The notes below the pieces were generated by a model. That model made no database searches and was not told the origin of the DNA. It saw only the letters and a list, made by a program, of their open reading frames with translations. A program made the translations under genes and the position numbers. This document shows, one piece after another, positions 1 to 8,011 of a stretch of 26,060 bases of DNA. Every line of letters starts with the position of its first letter. The first letter of the stretch is position 1. Source of the DNA: Angelakisella sp. (GTDB lineage: Bacteria; Bacillota; Clostridia; Oscillospirales; Ruminococcaceae); contig JAHHTR010000021.1 of NCBI GenBank assembly GCA_020024515.1, forward strand, positions 1 through 26,060, given 5' to 3'.

Positions 1-26
1 GTAGAGTATATGTTATTATATATTTA

Positions 27-52
27 CGGTAACGTTACCGATAACGTTACTG
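27..52. promoter_or_regulatory. Tandem LacI-family operators upstream of malQ
   Basis: Positions 27-40 form a perfect 14-bp palindrome, CGGTAACGTTACCG. A second, less perfect copy with the same TAACGTTA core spans 40-52. Their centres (33/34 and 45/46) are 12 bp apart, so the sites abut. A central CG flanked by A/T-rich half sites is the hallmark of LacI/GalR-family operators, and a LacI-family gene follows malQ. The TATTAT at 14-19 could be a -10 element whose -35 lies off the left edge; the repressor would then cover the transcription start. Binding by the regulator encoded at 1690 is inference. Confidence 0.75.
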
Positions 53-95
53 AATCTTTACAATCACATAAATTATATTTTCGGAGGAAAAAGTA

Positions 96-1685
96 ATGAG
101 AAGTAGTGGTATACTAATGCCGATTTTTAGCTTACCATCAAAATATGGTATAGGCTGTCTGTCAAAAGAGGCATACAACTTTGTTGATTTTTTAAAAGAA
201 TCAGGACAAACTTACTGGCAAATACTACCGATAGGTCCGACAAGCTATGGCGATTCACCCTATCAATCATTTTCAACTTTTGCCGGAAATCCATATTTTA
301 TAGATCTGGAAGAATTTATAGAAGAAGGAACTTTATCAAAAGATGAGTGCGAAAGTTGTTATTACGGTGACAATGTCGAATATGTTGACTATGAAAAAAT
401 ATATAATACAAGATTTAAACTTTTAAAAACTGCATACACAAACTCTGTGAAAAAAACAGATAATAATTTTACAAAATTTAAAAGTGAAAATGCAAAATGG
501 TTAAATGACTATGCACTGTTTATGGCACTTAAAGATAAATTTAATGGTAAAAGTTGGTTGGAATGGGACAAGAGCATAAAGAAGCGTGACACAAAAGTTA
601 TTTCGGAATATACACAAAGTTTACATGAAGAAATAAACTTCTATATGTTCTTGCAATATAAGTTTTTTATTCAATGGAAAAAATTAAAAGACTATGCAAA
701 CAAAAATAATGTGAAAATAGTAGGCGATATTCCTATATATGTTGCTGTGGATAGTGCTGACACATGGGCAAATCCTGAGCTATTTCAGTTTGACAATAAT
801 TATAGACCAAGTGCTGTTGCGGGTTGTCCCCCTGATCCATTTGCACCGACAGGTCAACTTTGGGGAAATCCTCTTTATGATTGGAATTATCATAAGAAAA
901 CAGGATTTAAATGGTGGTGCGAACGCATTTTGCACTGTCAAAATATATACGATATGGTAAGAATAGACCATTTCAGAGGTTTTGATGAATATTATTCTAT
1001 TTCGGCTACCGAGAAAACAGCCGAAAACGGTAAATGGAAAAAAGGCCCTAACTATTCATTGTTTAAAGAATTGAATAAATGTATAACTTCACTTGATGTT
1101 ATTGCGGAAGATTTGGGCTTTATGACAGAAACAGTACAAAAACTTGTTAAGAAAACAGGTTACCCTGGTATGAAGATTTTGCAATTTGCATTTGATTTAT
1201 CCGGTGAAAGTGAATATTTGCCACATAACTATGACAGAAACTATGTTGTATATACAGGTACACACGATAACGAAACTATTGTTGGTTGGTTTAAACATCA
1301 ATGTACAGACATACAAAAATTTGCTCTTGACTATATGAATGTAAAATATGAGACAGAAATAGTCAAAACAACTGTTATTGATAAAAAGACAAATGAAGAA
1401 AAAACTGTTGAAATAGAACAAATTAAAAATATCGATGAACTTCTTAAAACAATACACTTTGATTTTATTCGTCTTGCTATGATGAGCAGTGCCAATATTT
1501 GTATTATACCAATGCACGACTATCTTGGACTTGATAATTCCGCAAGAATAAACATACCATCTACACTTGGAAATAACTGGAAGTGGAGAATGAAAAATGA
1601 TGCACTTACAAAAAAACTTGCAGCACAAATAAATGCACTTACAAAACTGAGTGAGAGAAAAGTAGATATACAAACAGAGGAGTAA
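96..1685 (+). CDS. malQ: 4-alpha-glucanotransferase (amylomaltase), GH77
   Basis: Cytoplasmic disproportionating enzyme that transfers maltosyl and longer glucan units between maltodextrins, releasing glucose and making chains long enough for the phosphorylase. The protein has 529 residues. GH77 catalytic motifs are intact: RIDHF with nucleophile Asp291, IAEDLG with acid/base Glu338, and GTHDNET with Asp391. The substrate-loop region VGDIPIYVAVDSADTW is also typical. The start is fixed by GGAGG at 83-87, eight bases before the ATG. The protein is slightly longer than the usual ~500 residues because of a charged Lys/Glu-rich insertion around residues 420-450. It is first gene of an operon with the regulator, phosphorylase and amylase downstream; its stop overlaps the ribosome binding site of the next gene. 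Identification is firm. Confidence 0.96.
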   Translation: MRSSGILMPIFSLPSKYGIGCLSKEAYNFVDFLKESGQTYWQILPIGPTSYGDSPYQSFSTFAGNPYFIDLEEFIEEGTLSKDECESCYYGDNVEYVDYEKIYNTRFKLLKTAYTNSVKKTDNNFTKFKSENAKWLNDYALFMALKDKFNGKSWLEWDKSIKKRDTKVISEYTQSLHEEINFYMFLQYKFFIQWKKLKDYANKNNVKIVGDIPIYVAVDSADTWANPELFQFDNNYRPSAVAGCPPDPFAPTGQLWGNPLYDWNYHKKTGFKWWCERILHCQNIYDMVRIDHFRGFDEYYSISATEKTAENGKWKKGPNYSLFKELNKCITSLDVIAEDLGFMTETVQKLVKKTGYPGMKILQFAFDLSGESEYLPHNYDRNYVVYTGTHDNETIVGWFKHQCTDIQKFALDYMNVKYETEIVKTTVIDKKTNEEKTVEIEQIKNIDELLKTIHFDFIRLAMMSSANICIIPMHDYLGLDNSARINIPSTLGNNWKWRMKNDALTKKLAAQINALTKLSERKVDIQTEE

Positions 1686-1689
1686 TATT

Positions 1690-2724
1690 TTGACAAAGGT
1701 GACAATAAAAGATATTGCAAAAATTTGTGGTGTAGGTGTAAGTACTGTTTCAAGAGCGATTAATGATTTTGATGGTATTAATAAAGAGACAAAAGAAAGA
1801 ATATTGAAGACAATAAAAGAATATGGCTACACGCCAAACGGAAGTGCGAGAAATCTTAAAATATTAAATTCCAATACAATAGCGGTTTTGATTAAGGGTA
1901 ATATGAACCCATTTTTCAATAAAATGCTGGATATAATAGAAAATGAGATTCAACAAAACGGTTATTCTTTTTTATTTCACAGAGTGGAAGTAGGACAAGA
2001 CGAAACAACAGTTGCAATTAACCTTGTAAATGAAAAAAAGCTGAACGGTATAATATTTTTGGGTGGTGTTGTCAGTGAAAATCAAAAACGCCTTTCAAAA
2101 CAAAAGATACCTTATGTTATGTGTTCGGTAAACTATTCAAAACAGTGTGATAAATTAAATTATCCGATAGTTTCTATTGATAACGAAGCAGAAAGTTTTA
2201 GAATTGTTGATTATCTATGTAAACTTGGACACAAAAAAATTGCCATTTTGTATATAAAGGGTGAAAGTATCGGTGAACTTCGTTTCAATGGATACAAAAA
2301 TGCTCTTGCAAAAAACGATATAGAGTATAATGAAGAATTTTGTATAGAATTAAAATCCCAGTTTTGCAACAGTTATACTTTCCAAAGTGGATATGATGCA
2401 ATGAAAGAGATAATTGACGGTAAAATAGACTGTTCTGCGATATTTGCTATATCCGATACTGTTGCAATAGGTGCTTGCAAAGCTATAATAGACAGCAATA
2501 TGAGCGTGCCGAAAGATTTTTCGGTAGCTGGTTTTGACGGTATGGATATGGCTGAATATTATAATCCTGTTATCACAACAATAAAACAGCCTGTTGAAGA
2601 AATGGCAAGCAATGCAGTTAAACAATTGTTTGAACAAATAAATGCCGGTGAAGATATAAAATACAGTAAAACAATTTTTGAATGTTCACTGACAACAGGT
2701 AATTCCGTCAGCAGTAATAAATGA
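1690..2724 (+). CDS. LacI/GalR-family transcriptional regulator
   Basis: DNA-binding repressor of the LacI family, 344 residues, the usual family length. The N-terminal helix-turn-helix (about residues 3-24) has the hallmark pattern VTIKDIAK...VGVSTVSRAIN. A hinge (about 45-60) and a periplasmic-binding-protein-like sugar sensor follow, ending with the typical SVAGFDGMDMAEY...TTIKQP segment. The start codon is TTG: AGAGGAG at 1676-1682 lies seven bases upstream and overlaps the end of malQ, and no ATG gives the complete HTH. It is co-transcribed between malQ and glgP, so it probably autoregulates the operon through the tandem operators at 27-52. The effector is unknown; maltose or a maltodextrin is the natural guess from context. 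Confidence 0.93.
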   Translation: MTKVTIKDIAKICGVGVSTVSRAINDFDGINKETKERILKTIKEYGYTPNGSARNLKILNSNTIAVLIKGNMNPFFNKMLDIIENEIQQNGYSFLFHRVEVGQDETTVAINLVNEKKLNGIIFLGGVVSENQKRLSKQKIPYVMCSVNYSKQCDKLNYPIVSIDNEAESFRIVDYLCKLGHKKIAILYIKGESIGELRFNGYKNALAKNDIEYNEEFCIELKSQFCNSYTFQSGYDAMKEIIDGKIDCSAIFAISDTVAIGACKAIIDSNMSVPKDFSVAGFDGMDMAEYYNPVITTIKQPVEEMASNAVKQLFEQINAGEDIKYSKTIFECSLTTGNSVSSNK

Positions 2725-2764
2725 TTAATTATATAATTTCAAAAAAAGAAAGGACACAAAAACA

Positions 2765-5017
2765 ATGAAAGAAATTTTAACAAGATATCTTAACAAAAAT
2801 ATTTCAGATGCAAGTACAGAAGAAATATATTTTGCTCTTTTGCAATATGTAAAAGACGAAGCAAAAAACAGACCTATGACAAAGGGTGATAGAAAGCTTT
2901 ACTATATTTCTTGTGAATTCCTAATAGGTAAGCTTTTATCAAATAACTTAATTAATCTTGGTATTTATGATGAAGTTGCAAGTCTTTTGAAAGAGAACGG
3001 AAAAGATATAACAGATGTTGAAGAATTTGAAAACGAGCCTTCGCTGGGTAATGGCGGTTTGGGTAGACTTGCCGCTTGTTTTCTTGACTCAATAGCAACA
3101 CTTGGATTAAACGGTGACGGTATAGGTCTTAACTATCACTATGGGTTATTTAAACAAGTATTCAATGATAACAGACAATGTGAAACCCCTAACCCATGGA
3201 TACAAAACCAAAGTTGGCTAACAAAGACAGATGACCACTTTACTATACCTTTCAAAGATTTTACATTGACATCAAGCCTATATGATATAGATGTAATAGG
3301 TTACAAAAACGGTACAAACAAACTACACCTATTCGATATAGATACTCTTGATGAAAATATGGTTTATGACGGCATAAACTTTGATAAAACACAAATTGCA
3401 AAGAACCTAACACTGTTCCTATATCCTGATGACAGTGACAAAAACGGTGAACTACTACGTATTTATCAACAATACTTTATGGTATCAAATGCGGCGCAAT
3501 TTATTTTAAGAGAATATATGCTTACAGAAAAACCGCTTAGTGAACTTCATAAACACGTGGCTGTTCAAATTAATGACACACACCCATCAATGGTTATTCC
3601 TGAGCTTATTCGTCTACTTACAGAAAAAGGTATAGATTTTGATACAGCAGTGGATATGGTTACAAATATTTGTGCATACACAAACCACACAATACTTGCA
3701 GAGGCTCTTGAAAAATGGCCTGTTGACTATCTAGAACAAGTAGTGCCACACCTAATGCCAATCATCAGAAAACTTGATGAAAGAGTTAAAGTTAAATACA
3801 ACAATAATCCTGAACTTGCTATTATAGATGAACAAAATAGAGTTCATATGGCTAGAATGGATATGCACTATGGTTACAGTATAAACGGTGTTGCTTATCT
3901 TCATACAGAAATACTTAAAAATGAAGAACTAAAACCATTCTATGATATATATCCTGAGAAATTTAATAATAAAACAAACGGTATAACATTCCGTAGATGG
4001 CTACTACATTGTAATAAACCGCTCGTAAAATGGCTAGATGAAAAAATCGGCACTGATTACAGAGAAAACGCAGAAAATTTGCAAAAATTACTTGATATTG
4101 ACTTTACAGAAGAACTTTCAAAAGAACTACTTGCTGTGAAGAAAGAAAATAAAGAAAATTTGGCTCGTTATATTAAGTCAAAAGAAAATATTGATATAGA
4201 TACTAATTCTATATTTGATATTCAAGTTAAGAGACTTCACGAGTATAAACGTCAACAAATGAACTTACTGTTTATCATAAATAAATATTTGGAGATAAAA
4301 GCAGGTAAAAAACCGACAACCCCAATTACATTTATTTTCGGCGCAAAAGCAGCTCCCGCATATATAATTGCAAAAGATATTATCCATGCTATTTTGACTC
4401 TGCAAAGAATAATCGAAAATGACGCAGAAGTATCAAAATATATTAAGCTTGTAATGGTAGAAAACTACAATGTAACTTATGCTGAAAAACTATTTCCGGC
4501 TTGTGATATTTCAGAGCAAATTTCACTTGCATCAAAAGAGGCAAGCGGTACAGGTAATATGAAGTTTATGCTAAACGGTGCTGTTACTCTTGGTACAGAA
4601 GATGGTGCAAACGTAGAAATTCATCAATTTGTAGGTGATGAAAATATCTATATCTTTGGTAAAGACAGTGACACAATTATTGATAAATACAAAAATTCAT
4701 CATACAAAGCGCTTGATTACTATATAGATGATGAGGATATTCGCAAAATGGTTGACTTTATTATCTCACCTGAGATGCTAAAAATAGGTGATTCAAGAAT
4801 GTTGTTACGTCTGCATGCAGAGTTAATACAAAAAGACTGGTTTATGACACTTATAGACCTAAAAGATTATATTGTAACGAAAGAGCGTGCATATAGAGAC
4901 TATGAAAACAGATATGAATGGTCAAAGAAGATGATAATGAATATTGCAAAAGCAGGCTTCTTCTCATCAGACCGTACAATCGCCGAATACAACAGAGATA
5001 TTTGGAAACTTAAATAA
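2765..5017 (+). CDS. glgP: Glycogen/maltodextrin phosphorylase (GT35)
   Basis: PLP-dependent enzyme that releases glucose-1-phosphate from the non-reducing ends of alpha-1,4-glucans using phosphate, in the cytoplasm. Diagnostic segments include EPSLGNGGLGRLAACFLDS (substrate/PLP fold), QINDTHPSM, VKRLHEYKRQ and the PLP site GTGNMKF with Schiff-base Lys600. At 750 residues it is shorter than the ~800-residue enzymes, with a short N-terminus, but I see no internal gap. AAAGGA about ten bases upstream serves as ribosome binding site. Only 40 bases separate it from the LacI-type gene, so it shares that operon. Whether the natural substrate is stored glycogen or imported maltodextrin cannot be decided here; coupling with malQ favours maltodextrin or both. 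Confidence 0.95.
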   Translation: MKEILTRYLNKNISDASTEEIYFALLQYVKDEAKNRPMTKGDRKLYYISCEFLIGKLLSNNLINLGIYDEVASLLKENGKDITDVEEFENEPSLGNGGLGRLAACFLDSIATLGLNGDGIGLNYHYGLFKQVFNDNRQCETPNPWIQNQSWLTKTDDHFTIPFKDFTLTSSLYDIDVIGYKNGTNKLHLFDIDTLDENMVYDGINFDKTQIAKNLTLFLYPDDSDKNGELLRIYQQYFMVSNAAQFILREYMLTEKPLSELHKHVAVQINDTHPSMVIPELIRLLTEKGIDFDTAVDMVTNICAYTNHTILAEALEKWPVDYLEQVVPHLMPIIRKLDERVKVKYNNNPELAIIDEQNRVHMARMDMHYGYSINGVAYLHTEILKNEELKPFYDIYPEKFNNKTNGITFRRWLLHCNKPLVKWLDEKIGTDYRENAENLQKLLDIDFTEELSKELLAVKKENKENLARYIKSKENIDIDTNSIFDIQVKRLHEYKRQQMNLLFIINKYLEIKAGKKPTTPITFIFGAKAAPAYIIAKDIIHAILTLQRIIENDAEVSKYIKLVMVENYNVTYAEKLFPACDISEQISLASKEASGTGNMKFMLNGAVTLGTEDGANVEIHQFVGDENIYIFGKDSDTIIDKYKNSSYKALDYYIDDEDIRKMVDFIISPEMLKIGDSRMLLRLHAELIQKDWFMTLIDLKDYIVTKERAYRDYENRYEWSKKMIMNIAKAGFFSSDRTIAEYNRDIWKLK

Positions 5018-5039
5018 TTAATATTATAAAATTTCATCG

Positions 5040-5097
5040 TGGTGGTTATTGAAAACAGATAATATTTATTTTTATCAATAGCCACCATATTTTTTTA
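5040..5097 (+). terminator. Hairpin terminator or attenuator after glgP
   Basis: A 13-bp stem (5040-5052 with 5075-5087, one G-U pair) encloses a 22-base AT-rich loop and is followed by TATTTTTTT. It lies in the 99-base gap between glgP and the GH13 gene. It may end most transcripts after glgP or set a lower level of the amylase by partial read-through. Confidence 0.7.
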
Positions 5098-5116
5098 ATT
5101 TTTACAAGGAGAATGT

Positions 5117-6664
5117 ATGAAGATTTCAAGATACATCAAAGCAATTTCAGTATTAACAGCACTTTGCTGTACCTTAACTTTTACAAGCTGTTCTATGACT
5201 AAAAAAAAGTTAAAAACACCGCTATGGGCAGAGACATCTGTTTTCTACGAAATATTTGTAAGAAGTTTTTATGACAGTGACGGTGACGGAATAGGTGATT
5301 TTAATGGAATTACCCAAAAACTTGATTATTTGCAGGAACTGGGAGTAGACGCAATTTGGCTAATGCCAATAAACAAAACCGAAAGTTATCATGGATATGA
5401 TATGGTGGATTACTATGATATTCAAAGTGAATATGGCACTATGGCTGACCTTGAAAACTTGATTAATGAGTGTCATAAAAGAGATATGAAGATAATTATG
5501 GATTTGGTTATAAACCATACTTCCTATCATCACGAATGGTTTTTGAAGGCACAGGAAAACAAAGATAATGAATATCGCAACAGATACCTATTTACAGAAG
5601 ACAAAACAAAAGAAGAATACCATCATACAGCGGAAAATGGTGAAAGATTTTTCGGCATATTCTCATATACAATGCCTGATTTAAATTATAAAAATGAAAC
5701 AGTACGTAAGGAAATGTTTAATGTTGCTGATTTTTGGTTGCAAAAAGGTATGGACGGTTTCAGGCTTGACGCAGCGAAATTTATAGATGAGGATATGGCA
5801 GTAACACACGAATGGTGGAAAGAATTTACAAACTTTGTACACAGCAAAAATCCGGAAGCATTCATTGTCGGTGAAAACTGGATAACAAAACTTGATGAAG
5901 TAGCAGAGTTCTATAAAGATATGTCATCATCATTTAACTTTGATTTGTGTGACCTAATAGGCAGAACAGCACAGGGACAAACAGTTGATTTGGCATCACG
6001 TGTAAACAATATGCGTAAAAAATATTTTGAAAATGCAAATGCCGAAGACAGTGTGAATAAATATCCTATTGATTCCACAATGATAAATAATCACGATATG
6101 GACAGAATAGCAAGTCTACTACGCGGAAATACAGACAGAATAAAACTTGCAGCAACTATGCTTTTTACACTCCCCGGAACCCCATTTATTTATTATGGTG
6201 AGGAACTTGGACAAATGGGAGAAAAACCTGATCCAAACAGACGTGAGCCAATGGACTGGTACAAGTCGGCAAAGGGCAAAGGTATGACTGAAATGAATCG
6301 CCATGATTTTAACAGTATGAAATACACAGTGGCAGATGACGGTATATCTTACGAAGAACAAAAAGATGATCCAAACAGTATATTTAATCATTATAAAAAA
6401 CTTATTGAAATCAGAAAAAACAATAAGTTTATATTTACAGGTGAATGCGAAACAGTGCCTACTGACTATGGTATGTATAGATTTAAAACTTACAATAAAG
6501 ACAAGACAGAATTTATTGATACAGTACTAAATCTATCTGAAAACAATTTCAGTATGACTGTTGATTATGACTGCACAGATTTATTAACAGGAAAGAAATA
6601 CAGCAGTGGAGAAAAAATTCAAATGCCAAAGCTTACAAATATGATACTTACCAAAACAAAATAA
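5117..6664 (+). CDS. Secreted GH13 alpha-amylase-family lipoprotein
   Basis: Glycoside hydrolase of the alpha-amylase family, probably an alpha-amylase, oligo-alpha-glucosidase or neopullulanase-like enzyme. Residues 1-24 are a lipoprotein signal peptide (Lys/Arg N-region, hydrophobic core, FTSC box), so Cys25 would be lipidated and the enzyme held on the outer face of the membrane. The Phe at -3 is a tolerated deviation from Leu. GH13 regions are present in order: DLVINHTS, GFRLDAAKF (nucleophile Asp218), GENW (acid/base Glu253) and NNHDMDR (Asp327). The protein has 515 residues and ends with a small beta domain. It lies 99 bases behind glgP, after a hairpin, and would supply maltodextrins for malQ and glgP. 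Exact bond specificity cannot be read from the sequence. Confidence 0.92.
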   Translation: MKISRYIKAISVLTALCCTLTFTSCSMTKKKLKTPLWAETSVFYEIFVRSFYDSDGDGIGDFNGITQKLDYLQELGVDAIWLMPINKTESYHGYDMVDYYDIQSEYGTMADLENLINECHKRDMKIIMDLVINHTSYHHEWFLKAQENKDNEYRNRYLFTEDKTKEEYHHTAENGERFFGIFSYTMPDLNYKNETVRKEMFNVADFWLQKGMDGFRLDAAKFIDEDMAVTHEWWKEFTNFVHSKNPEAFIVGENWITKLDEVAEFYKDMSSSFNFDLCDLIGRTAQGQTVDLASRVNNMRKKYFENANAEDSVNKYPIDSTMINNHDMDRIASLLRGNTDRIKLAATMLFTLPGTPFIYYGEELGQMGEKPDPNRREPMDWYKSAKGKGMTEMNRHDFNSMKYTVADDGISYEEQKDDPNSIFNHYKKLIEIRKNNKFIFTGECETVPTDYGMYRFKTYNKDKTEFIDTVLNLSENNFSMTVDYDCTDLLTGKKYSSGEKIQMPKLTNMILTKTK

Positions 6665-6702
6665 TTAATATACAAATAATATTTTCTATCTATACACTAT
6701 AC

Positions 6703-6761
6703 AAAAATAAAATTAACCCTATTGATGAAAAATGAACATCAATAGGGTTAATTTTATTTTT
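6703..6761. terminator. Bidirectional intrinsic terminator, GH13 gene / gntR
   Basis: A perfect 25-bp inverted repeat (6703-6727 with 6737-6761) has a 9-base loop. Its AT-rich ends supply a U-run on both strands. It sits between convergent genes, and its right arm runs through the stop codon of the GntR-family gene (6754-6756). Confidence 0.88.
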
Positions 6762-7452
6762 TAAAGTATCCTGTGAACAGTTCGTTATTTGATGAAGCTA
6801 CAAGCTGTTGCATTGCAAGTTTTGCTTCATCGCATTTTTGTTCTATAATTAAATCTATTATATTTTTTAATTGTTCTTTTACTTTGCCTATGCCAAAAGT
6901 ATCAAATACCGTCAGATAAAAACTACATAAAACTTTTTTGAATGTATTGAACATAAGTGGGTATATAGTGTTTTTGGTTGAATATGCTATTAATAAATGA
7001 AACTCATATATTGCAAAGGTCAGTTCTTCGTTGGTGTTTGCCGATTTTATTATGATGTATTGATTTTTTAGATTATCAATATCTTCCTGTGTACGATTTT
7101 TTGCGGACAGATAGGCACATTCACCTTCTATCAACAGTCGTGTATCCATTAATGAATTTAGCATTTCGGTACTGAATTTACCGTTATTGTATTCCACAAC
7201 GCCTTCGAGACATTCTAGCTTACCGTTTTTTATGTAGTTATCAACAAATGTTCCTTGTCGTGGGATAACTTTTATAAAGCCACGAGAAGAAAGTATAGAA
7301 AAAATTTGATGTGACATTGTTTTGCTGATATTCATTTTTTCGGCAAATTCTCGTTCCGATGGCAATCTGTCCCCTTCCTTGTATTCGCCTGATAGAATTT
7401 GATTTTCTATTTCTTTAACAATGTCAAGTGTAGATTTTTTGTCATGAGACAT
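6754..7452 (-). CDS. GntR-family regulator, FadR/FCD subfamily
   Basis: Transcription factor of 232 residues. Residues ~8-75 form the GntR winged helix-turn-helix (KEIENQILSGEYKEGDRLPSEREFAEKM...GFIKVIPRQGTFV). The C-terminal ~140 residues are an all-helical FCD-type effector domain (LMDTRLLIEGECAYLSA...EFHLLIA). FCD domains often hold a metal through an Asp and three His; here only the FH histidine is evident, and the later positions read EQLKNII and QQLVASS, so the metal site looks incomplete. The gene diverges from the redox pair at 8012, and a FadR-type operator lies in front of that pair, which points to local control. The ligand would be an organic acid by family analogy; the actual ligand is unknown. 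Confidence 0.88.
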   Translation of the reverse strand: MSHDKKSTLDIVKEIENQILSGEYKEGDRLPSEREFAEKMNISKTMSHQIFSILSSRGFIKVIPRQGTFVDNYIKNGKLECLEGVVEYNNGKFSTEMLNSLMDTRLLIEGECAYLSAKNRTQEDIDNLKNQYIIIKSANTNEELTFAIYEFHLLIAYSTKNTIYPLMFNTFKKVLCSFYLTVFDTFGIGKVKEQLKNIIDLIIEQKCDEAKLAMQQLVASSNNELFTGYFKK

Positions 7453-7757
7453 ATTTTAACCCTTTCAACTGTATTTTTATGAGCTGCCAAAGATTTTTTT
7501 TGATAATTTTTGAAAAATACATATATTATAAATACAAAAATAACTGTCAGTATTATTAAACTGATTTTACATATACTTATTAAATTTTAAAAATAATTTT
7601 ATTGATTGAAAAGCCTTTTTCACCGTTAATCATTAATATTTGAGTACTTATCAGTGATAGATGTAAGATAAGTTGGAAGATAATATTTGTTATTTTGCTT
7701 ATGGATTTATTCAGTATTAACTGTTGTTATAGATGCAAAAAAATTATAATAATACTA

Positions 7758-7787
7758 ATTATATAGAGTGTAGCATAATTTTGTCTA
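7758..7787 (-). promoter_or_regulatory. Possible promoter of the GntR-family gene
   Basis: Minus strand: -35 TAGACA (7782-7787), 18-base spacer, -10 TATAAT (7758-7763). The distance to the start codon (about 300 bases) is long and the region is AT-rich, so a chance match is possible. Confidence 0.35.
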
Positions 7788-7889
7788 TTTTTCAACAAGC
7801 ATCACTATTCAAAGTAAACAAATATATATCCTCTTATTTATTGATTTCAGAGTTTTTTTATAAGATATCATAGGAAATATAAATTAGTA

Positions 7890-7918
7890 TTGATTTTAAT
7901 AAAAAAGTATGTTATATT
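7890..7918 (+). promoter_or_regulatory. Predicted sigma-A promoter of the redox operon
   Basis: TTGATT (7890-7895), a 17-base spacer and TATATT (7913-7918). The palindromic operator begins 12 bases after the -10 element, covering the expected transcription start. The leader would be roughly 85 bases. Confidence 0.5.
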
Positions 7919-7930
7919 TTTATCATATAT

Positions 7931-7941
7931 TGGTCAGACCA
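7931..7941. promoter_or_regulatory. FadR-type operator TGGTCAGACCA
   Basis: The sequence TGGTC-A-GACCA is a perfect inverted repeat of the TGGTnnnACCA type bound by FadR-subfamily GntR regulators such as FadR, PdhR and LldR. A regulator of that subfamily is encoded divergently at 6754-7452. Its position just behind the predicted -10 suggests repression. I found no second copy in this intergenic region. Confidence 0.75.
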
Positions 7942-8011
7942 CAAAAAAGAGAATATTAGTTACCCAGTATTCAGAATTTTATTTAATTTATATATAAAGA
8001 GGAGAAATAAC

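Larger units (their letters stand above)
7453..8011. other. 559-bp divergent intergenic region, no gene seen
   Basis: Very AT-rich, with stop codons in all frames and no convincing small gene. It holds the promoter and operator of the redox operon at its right end (7890-7941). On the minus strand TAGACA (7782-7787), 18 bases and TATAAT (7758-7763) could be the gntR promoter, which would leave a leader of about 300 bases. I saw no riboswitch-like structure in that leader, but I could not fold it. Confidence 0.6.

Noticed and set aside
1197..1673. 158-residue open frame on the minus strand inside malQ
   Set aside because: Antisense to intact malQ catalytic regions; Cys/Phe/Tyr-rich composition typical of an antisense shadow, no ribosome binding site.
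7453..8011. Riboswitch or small RNA in the long divergent gap
   Set aside because: No conserved-looking stem set or terminator could be seen by eye; the region is simple AT-rich sequence apart from the operator and promoters.
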